In this document: positions 59,578-64,000 of the stretch, one piece after another
Numbering within the stretch: the stretch's first letter is position 1
How the letters are laid out: each line of letters begins with the position of its first letter
DNA from: Gracilimonas tropica DSM 19535
GTDB taxonomy: Bacteria; Bacteroidota; Rhodothermia; Balneolales; Balneolaceae
Reading direction: 5' to 3'
NCBI RefSeq assembly: GCF_000375425.1
Contig: NZ_AQXG01000001.1
Coordinates: forward strand, 304,000 to 367,999
Length of the DNA stretch: 64,000 nucleotides
Notes under the pieces: model-generated
Database searches by the model: none
Seen by the model: the letters and a program-made list of their open reading frames with translations, nothing else
Told to the model about the DNA's origin: nothing
Made by a program: the position numbers and the translations under genes

Positions 59578-61305
59578 TCAGGACTGTTTTTTAAAGGTGA
59601 AAGAAGGATTCTCGGCCTGCTTTAGTCGCTCCCGGTTCATCTTCTCTTCGTACAATCGCTCAACATCTTTTAAAGTATCCACATCATCCGGTGCCAGATC
59701 CCAGCGAATGGCTTTGAACCGTGGAAATCGCAGCGTATAGTTTGCTTTGGTGCGTTTATTCACCTGAATGTCATCGAATTCCAGCTCAACAACGATGTTG
59801 GGATACAAGCCCAGTGTAGGCCCGTATTTCTCGGCGATAATGTCTTTGATCCGGGCATTCAGTTTCTTCAATTCATCATCGGTATAACCACCATATGCTT
59901 TTCCAATGGGGATGAATTCTTCCTCATATCGTTCGTCTTCACGGACGGAAATACCCAGGGTGAAATCCGAATAGGTGCCGCCCCGTTTTCCACTTCCGGC
60001 ATGGGCATACATCATAATGGTATCCAGCGAGCCACCCGGCTTTTTCACTTTTAACCACGATTTGCGTCGCTGACCGTATTCATAGGTCGATTCCTTATGC
60101 TTCAACATCAAGCCTTCATTTCCATGCGCAAGGGCGCGTTCAAACAATTCTTCAATGTGTTCTTCGTGTTGAATGTCTTTTTGGGTGGTGATTGGAAAAT
60201 GATGCTTTTCTGAAAGTTCAGACAGGAGGGAACGACGATGCGTGAGGGTTTTCTCAAAAATGGGCTGATCATCGTGGTACAAAATATCATAAGCGATCAG
60301 CAGCGTAGGATACTCATTTAACACTTTCTTGGAAGGCTTCTTCAGTCCCATACGCTTTTGAAGCAGCTGAAAAGGCAGGATGGTCTCATCTCTGTACACA
60401 CAAATTTCACCATCTAATACCGTACCGGGCAATTCACGCTGTCGAAAAAACTCCACGATCTCAGGAAAGGAATGGGTGATGTCATTCAGGTCGCGGGAGA
60501 AGATTTTCACCTCATTGCCAGCTACATGAAGCTGACAGCGCATGCCATCAAATTTCTCTTCGGCAACATAGTGATGGTACACGTCCACTGAACGACTTTC
60601 AATTGGTGAAGCCAGCATGAAAGCGATGGGCTGAAATAGTTTGAACTGCGCCTCTTCCAATTGATCATGCTTCGCTAACACAGCCGTTTTCCCAATACTG
60701 CCGGTGATCATATGCACATACCGAACGTCTGCCACCTTATGCCCATATGCTTTCGCAATGGCCGAAACAATACTCTTCGACTCAAACCCGATCCGCAGCG
60801 ATCCCCGGCCCATAATTCGCAGAAAATACTTCACCTCCAATGGCGACATCCGAAGCCAGGTTTTCTTGAGAATTTCCTGTTTATCTGCCCGGGATGAAAC
60901 GTCATATAATTGCTCAAAAATATACCGGACTTCCTGCAGCGTTAGTTCTTCCGCTGACCATTTTTTTCGGGCTTCAGGAATGTTATGCAGCAGCATTTCA
61001 ATGGTTTCGGACGAACTCCCCACCGCCGTTTTACTGGGCTTGAAGACCTTTTCATAATCGATCTCGCAAAGCTCTGCCGCAAGTGTGGAATATGTGCGGC
61101 TCCCAACTGAAGCTCGTTTACCGGATACATCCGAAAAAGCACCCTCACCCAAAAACTGAGCTGCTAACTGAAGATCCTTATCCGGAGTAAGCGACCGAAA
61201 ATACTCAGCACAGATCCTGATCTTCGCATTCGAACCCCGCGTCTCGTTTATTTTCTGAGCCGTTTTAGCCAGGGTATAAAAAGTATGAATGATTGATGCT
61301 GCCAC
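59578..61305 (-). CDS. ATP-dependent DNA ligase
   Basis: The 575-residue ligase has an N-terminal DNA-binding domain (about 1-220) and a nucleotidyltransferase core with the adenylation motif K251-F-D-G254 in EEKFDGMRC. Then come GEICVYRD, the RRKSWLKVKK region near 395 and the OB domain (VVELEFDDIQVN). It seals nicks with ATP. It is the type that travels with an MBL-fold exonuclease, encoded here 143 nt upstream. It is distinct from the NAD-dependent LigA. The pair likely acts in DNA damage repair. Confidence 0.92.
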   Translation of the reverse strand: MAASIIHTFYTLAKTAQKINETRGSNAKIRICAEYFRSLTPDKDLQLAAQFLGEGAFSDVSGKRASVGSRTYSTLAAELCEIDYEKVFKPSKTAVGSSSETIEMLLHNIPEARKKWSAEELTLQEVRYIFEQLYDVSSRADKQEILKKTWLRMSPLEVKYFLRIMGRGSLRIGFESKSIVSAIAKAYGHKVADVRYVHMITGSIGKTAVLAKHDQLEEAQFKLFQPIAFMLASPIESRSVDVYHHYVAEEKFDGMRCQLHVAGNEVKIFSRDLNDITHSFPEIVEFFRQRELPGTVLDGEICVYRDETILPFQLLQKRMGLKKPSKKVLNEYPTLLIAYDILYHDDQPIFEKTLTHRRSLLSELSEKHHFPITTQKDIQHEEHIEELFERALAHGNEGLMLKHKESTYEYGQRRKSWLKVKKPGGSLDTIMMYAHAGSGKRGGTYSDFTLGISVREDERYEEEFIPIGKAYGGYTDDELKKLNARIKDIIAEKYGPTLGLYPNIVVELEFDDIQVNKRTKANYTLRFPRFKAIRWDLAPDDVDTLKDVERLYEEKMNRERLKQAENPSFTFKKQS

Positions 61306-61323
61306 AAGATTATTAGCCTTTGT

Positions 61324-61445
61324 AATTCAAAATTAAAGATGAAAAATTTGAAATGGAACCCGATGTAGTTGAAGTAAATTTCAGCATCTCTGTTGGGTTA
61401 TCCACTGTAATCCCATCCTTCATTTTGAATTTTAAATTTTGAATT
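61324..61445. repeat. Inverted repeat between the DNA ligase and exonuclease genes
   Basis: AATTCAAAATT (61324-61334) and AATTTTGAATT (61435-61445) are perfect 11-bp inverted repeats about 100 nt apart. The sequence next to each arm (AAAGATGAAAAATTTGAAATGG; CATCCTTCATTTTGAATTTTAAA) also pairs partly. There is no T-tract. The gap lies inside the probable ligase/exonuclease operon. Confidence 0.5.
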
Positions 61446-61448
61446 CCC

Positions 61449-62447
61449 TTAATCATCTTGTTCAACTTTGGTATCCAAAAATTGAGATTTTATTCCCCGT
61501 TCATCCAGGTAGTGTTTTACCACGTCGGGATTTGGGGTGTGGGTGATGTAGGTCATTTTGGGGCGCAATTGTTCACAAAGGGCGATGAGTTCAAAGAAAT
61601 CCAGATGGTCAGAAATGGGTATGAGTTTGTCTACGGTGAGCTGTGAGCGCCGTGATTCCATCGCTGCCCAGCCGCTGCAATAGGCGATCCGTTTTTTTCG
61701 CACATTCGATGCAAATCCATTGTTAATGGCCGAACTGGGACAGATCAGGATCTTACCCTGGCAAGTTTCCCGATCGTAGGTTTCATATTTACCCAGGTCG
61801 ATGCCGTGCTGTTCATACACCTCACACAATTTGAAGCCCGCTCCGTGAATTTGCACGGGATGATCCAGATCCTTCACCAAATGCATGATCTCCTGCGCCT
61901 TCCCGAGATTGTAAGCCAGAAAAACAGGTGTGAATCCATCTTCCAAAGAGGAAGTTGCAAACTCGGTGATGTCGGCTTTCAGCTCCTCATAATCAGCCCA
62001 GCGGTACACGGGCAGACTGAAGGTCGCCTCGGTGATGAAGCTGTCGATCTCAGCATTGGGGAGTTCGAAGCCTTCGGAGGCGGGGGAGGGAGGCGTGCGG
62101 CAATCGCCGGTGTAGAGGAGGTTGCCGTAGTCGGATTCCACGAAGGTTAGGGCTGAACCGAGAATATGTCCGGCCGGGTAGAAGGTAATCTTCGCATTTT
62201 CAGTTTCTACCGATTGTTTGAAGGGCAATGTCTGCACTTCATTCCGAGCTCCGCGCAGCTTCATGAAGGCCGCGGTGGCGGGAGTGGCGTAAACCTTTGC
62301 ATCTGCTTTCCAAGGAATGTGATCGGCATGACCGTGAGATACAAATACATGTTCCGCTTGCTTGCCGCTATAATCCAGCCCAATGCCCAATTGAGGCAAC
62401 AAAATTCCATGATTTCCGGCTTTGGTGATCTTGAGCATAGTGGTCAT
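61449..62447 (-). CDS. Ligase-associated DNA exonuclease (MBL fold)
   Basis: The 332-residue protein has the metallo-beta-lactamase H38-G-H40-A-D42-H43 zinc motif in VFVSHGHADHIPW and later motifs (FYPAGHILGSAL, YTGDCRTP and a final THTPNPDVVKHYL). It belongs to the beta-CASP/MBL-type exonucleases that accompany ATP-dependent ligases in damage repair clusters. The ligase gene lies just downstream (minus strand). The usual other partners, the Lhr-type helicase and the PdeM-type phosphoesterase, are not in the window. Another reading, as an mRNA-3'-end processing factor, is a common mislabel. Confidence 0.88.
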   Translation of the reverse strand: MTTMLKITKAGNHGILLPQLGIGLDYSGKQAEHVFVSHGHADHIPWKADAKVYATPATAAFMKLRGARNEVQTLPFKQSVETENAKITFYPAGHILGSALTFVESDYGNLLYTGDCRTPPSPASEGFELPNAEIDSFITEATFSLPVYRWADYEELKADITEFATSSLEDGFTPVFLAYNLGKAQEIMHLVKDLDHPVQIHGAGFKLCEVYEQHGIDLGKYETYDRETCQGKILICPSSAINNGFASNVRKKRIAYCSGWAAMESRRSQLTVDKLIPISDHLDFFELIALCEQLRPKMTYITHTPNPDVVKHYLDERGIKSQFLDTKVEQDD

Positions 62448-62465
62448 TCCCGTGAAGACGGGAAT
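62446..62465. repeat. Short palindrome at the 5' end of the exonuclease gene
   Basis: ATTCCCGT (62446-62453) and ACGGGAAT (62458-62465) are perfect 8-bp inverted repeats with a 4-nt loop (GAAG). This is the form of the TCATTCCCGnGAAnnCGGGAAT repeats seen in many bacterial genomes. It overlaps the start codon of the exonuclease gene by 2 nt and so could affect its translation. Confidence 0.5.
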
Positions 62466-62779
62466 CTGGATTTAATTAGTAGCAATTACAGCATCTGATC
62501 TTGTCATCCTTGTAGGTGACAACATCCTGGCTGTTTAAATTCATTCACTCACTAAACTAAGAAGAGAGGGTGACAGTTCATGGCAGGGCAGGCAGGCTCT
62601 TGTTTCCAATAATAACTCAGTAGCTATTACTACTTTACTACACATCAGAGCAAGAGAACGCGTGAAAAAGGGTAGAAGTTAAATCAGGCGTTCCTTCCGC
62701 TCAGAAAAGGGAAAAGACAGGATAGGGTTTGAAAATGTCAGGAGAGAACTCAAAAGTTAACATGGCAATTCGTTTAAAC

Positions 62780-62842
62780 TTTGAGATCCCTCGTGATAGA
62801 TATTATTGCCTTTTGCTATTTATTAAGCACTCGGGATGACAA
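62780..62842. repeat. Dispersed 63-bp repeat, copy 2
   Basis: TTTGAGATCCCTCGTG (62780-62795) and ACTCGGGATGACAA (62829-62842) repeat the two blocks at 9712-9774 with the same 33-nt spacing and the same orientation. The 33-nt interiors differ at about half of the positions. ATCCC and GGGAT can pair across the element. Confidence 0.6.
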
Positions 62843-62921
62843 CAATCGGGGCTGTGCTATGCAACCAAACCTGTCAGCCAATTATCTAATATCTGCTGGG
62901 ATGAGAATCCGAAAATCCCAA

Positions 62922-62963
62922 CATTCAATGTTCAATATTGAATGCCTGTCTGTCAATAGGCAG
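62922..62963. repeat. Palindromes just downstream of oxyR
   Basis: CATTCAAT (62922-62929) and ATTGAATG (62937-62944) pair perfectly with a 7-nt loop. Next to it, CCTGTCT and AGGCAGG form a second hairpin with one G-U. The pair lies 11-52 nt past the oxyR stop. No T-run follows on the minus strand, so it is not a clear terminator. Confidence 0.4.
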
Positions 62964-62973
62964 GTTTCATATT

Positions 62974-63906
62974 CTATTCAACCACCATTTTATCTTCGTC
63001 CGACTCCAGTTCTTCGGGAATAGACTCTTTGATCACATCTGCAAACGCCCCGATCAGGTTTTGTTTGAGGAATTCACGGCTGTACACGAGACGGATCTTT
63101 CTCGAAGGCACCGGATCTTCAAATTCCTTTACGATGCCGTTTGCGCAACTGGTATCGTGGTCGTTCATGGCGAGGTAGGGCATCAGGGTAACTCCAAAAT
63201 CCTGTTCCACCAATCGTTTCAGGGTTTCCAGGTTCCCGCTTTCGAAAATGATGGGCGCCTTATTTCGCTTTTCGTTGTTTTTCTTGCAGATCTTCATGGT
63301 CTGATCGCGGAAACAGTGTCCTTCGTTCAGCAGCCACAAATCTTCCTCGTAGAGATCATCCACACAGATCTTGTCTTTCTTAGCCAGCTTGTGGTTGGGG
63401 TTGATGTAAGCAAGAAAAGGCTCAAGAAACAGGTCTTTCTCAAAAATATGTCCTTCGGTGGGAGTAGCAATAATACCGACATCGAAATAATCCTCATTTA
63501 ATCCTTTCAGGACTTCTTCGGTCAGAGCTTCTTCAAAAACCAGTTCAATATGGGGATATTGATCCACAAAAGACTTCAAAAACAATGGCACCAGGTACGG
63601 CGCGATAGTAGGAATGATACCCACGCGAAAGGTGCCACGGAGTTCCTCGCCCTGAACGGCTACCATATCTTCAATGTGTTTGGCTCCGCTCAGAATTTTC
63701 TTGGCCTGCTCAATGATCTCCTCGCCAATGGCTGTAGGTACTACCGGAGACTTGGATCGGTCGAAGATCAGAACATCAAGTTCATCTTCCAGCTTTTGGA
63801 TCTGCATACTGAGTGTGGGCTGTGTGATGTAGATCTTCTTGGCTGCAGTAGCAAAGTGTCGGTACTTATCGACGGCAACGATGTATGAAAGCTGAGTTAA
63901 AGTCAT
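62974..63906 (-). CDS. oxyR: OxyR-type hydrogen peroxide-sensing LysR regulator
   Basis: The 310-residue protein has a LysR winged helix (MTLTQLSYIVAVDKYRHFATAAKKIYITQ; PTLSMQIQKLEDELDVLIFDRSK) and a periplasmic-binding-like sensor domain. The segment GHCFRDQTMKIC places Cys198 and Cys207 at the same spacing as the redox cysteines C199 and C208 of E. coli OxyR. It should activate catalase, peroxidase and iron-storage genes when H2O2 forms the disulfide. No such target is visible in the remaining 94 nt to the right. Confidence 0.93.
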   Translation of the reverse strand: MTLTQLSYIVAVDKYRHFATAAKKIYITQPTLSMQIQKLEDELDVLIFDRSKSPVVPTAIGEEIIEQAKKILSGAKHIEDMVAVQGEELRGTFRVGIIPTIAPYLVPLFLKSFVDQYPHIELVFEEALTEEVLKGLNEDYFDVGIIATPTEGHIFEKDLFLEPFLAYINPNHKLAKKDKICVDDLYEEDLWLLNEGHCFRDQTMKICKKNNEKRNKAPIIFESGNLETLKRLVEQDFGVTLMPYLAMNDHDTSCANGIVKEFEDPVPSRKIRLVYSREFLKQNLIGAFADVIKESIPEELESDEDKMVVE

Positions 63907-64000
63907 GTAGGTAAATAAATTGAACGATTCCTGCCGGAATAGATTTTTATAATTGAATTGCTGTAAAATAGAGTTTTAATCGATAAAAGGTAGACCATTG

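Larger units (their letters stand above)
62448..62973. other. 526-nt gene-free region with three repeats
   Basis: Between the exonuclease and oxyR genes there is no supported gene. It contains the palindrome 62446-62465, the second copy of the dispersed 63-bp repeat (62780-62842), and palindromes at 62922-62944 and 62944-62963. The frames on both strands are short and lack family signatures. No tRNA or small-RNA fold could be recognised. Confidence 0.5.

Noticed and set aside
62448..62973. Insertion sequence or prophage remnant
   Set aside because: No transposase or integrase frames and no flanking direct repeats; only short palindromes and a dispersed repeat.
1..64000. CRISPR array, tRNA, rRNA or tmRNA
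   Set aside because: No regularly spaced repeats and no tRNA- or rRNA-like sequence were recognised by eye; a tRNAscan-SE/Infernal run would be decisive.

Overview
The window looks like a chromosomal segment of a Gram-negative, rod-type FCB-group bacterium, most likely Balneolota or a close relative of Bacteroidota. The clues are two secreted proteins ending in type IX secretion (T9SS) sorting domains of the NYPNPFNP type, a TonB-dependent receptor paired with a DUF4249 lipoprotein, many Cys-lipobox lipoproteins, weak Shine-Dalgarno sites, promoter -7 boxes of the TAnnTTTG type, a small Hc1-like protein, and moderate GC content. No tRNA, rRNA, CRISPR array, transposase or phage gene was found. 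The phylum call is inference from protein families, not from a marker-gene tree.

Layout. 1-5470: the start of an RND-type membrane fusion lipoprotein, a flavin amine oxidase, and a five-gene operon ending in creD that includes a winged-helix regulator. 5471-6929: an AT-rich HEPN-like gene flanked by intergenic palindromic repeats, probably acquired. 6930-13421: alaS and the pyruvate dehydrogenase genes pdhA-pdhB-pdhC, with no E3 gene. 13607-17275: a T9SS-exported, Tyr/Trp-rich repeat protein and two secreted NTF2-like proteins. 17272-23872 (minus strand): cell-wall and salvage genes (VanX-like dipeptidase, class A beta-lactamase-like lipoprotein, Hc1-like protein, cytidine deaminase, NagZ-like GH3 fused to a beta-lactamase-fold domain). 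24092-31659: dnaG, a DUF4159 protein, a probable outer-membrane protein, and the TonB receptor/DUF4249 pair. 31874-35143: a PTPS/folE2 pterin pair and a secreted endonuclease/phosphatase-fold protein.

35304-43848 is the most unusual part. Eighteen small genes in a row on the minus strand come from a few ligand-binding or detoxification folds: six VOC/glyoxalase, three SRPBCC/AHSA1 and three DHFR/RibD-C-like, plus DoxX, ArsR, SnoaL-like, DinB, DUF2200 and an HMA-like protein. A divergent GlxA-type AraC regulator flanks them. Several members are clearly paralogues, so the array grew partly by duplication. Its substrate cannot be read from the sequence.

45006-64000 holds a cupin, a YqaE/Pmp3 peptide, an amidohydrolase, a Ca/Na antiporter, a beta-propeller lipoprotein, a GH20 hexosaminidase, an AlkA-like DNA glycosylase, an RND efflux pump with its adaptor, a transglutaminase-like secreted protein, an LPP20-type lipoprotein, an ATP-dependent DNA ligase with its metallo-beta-lactamase-fold exonuclease, and OxyR with both redox cysteines. 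Many intergenic gaps carry short inverted or dispersed repeats. One 63-bp element occurs at 9712-9774 and again at 62780-62842 with identical spacing.
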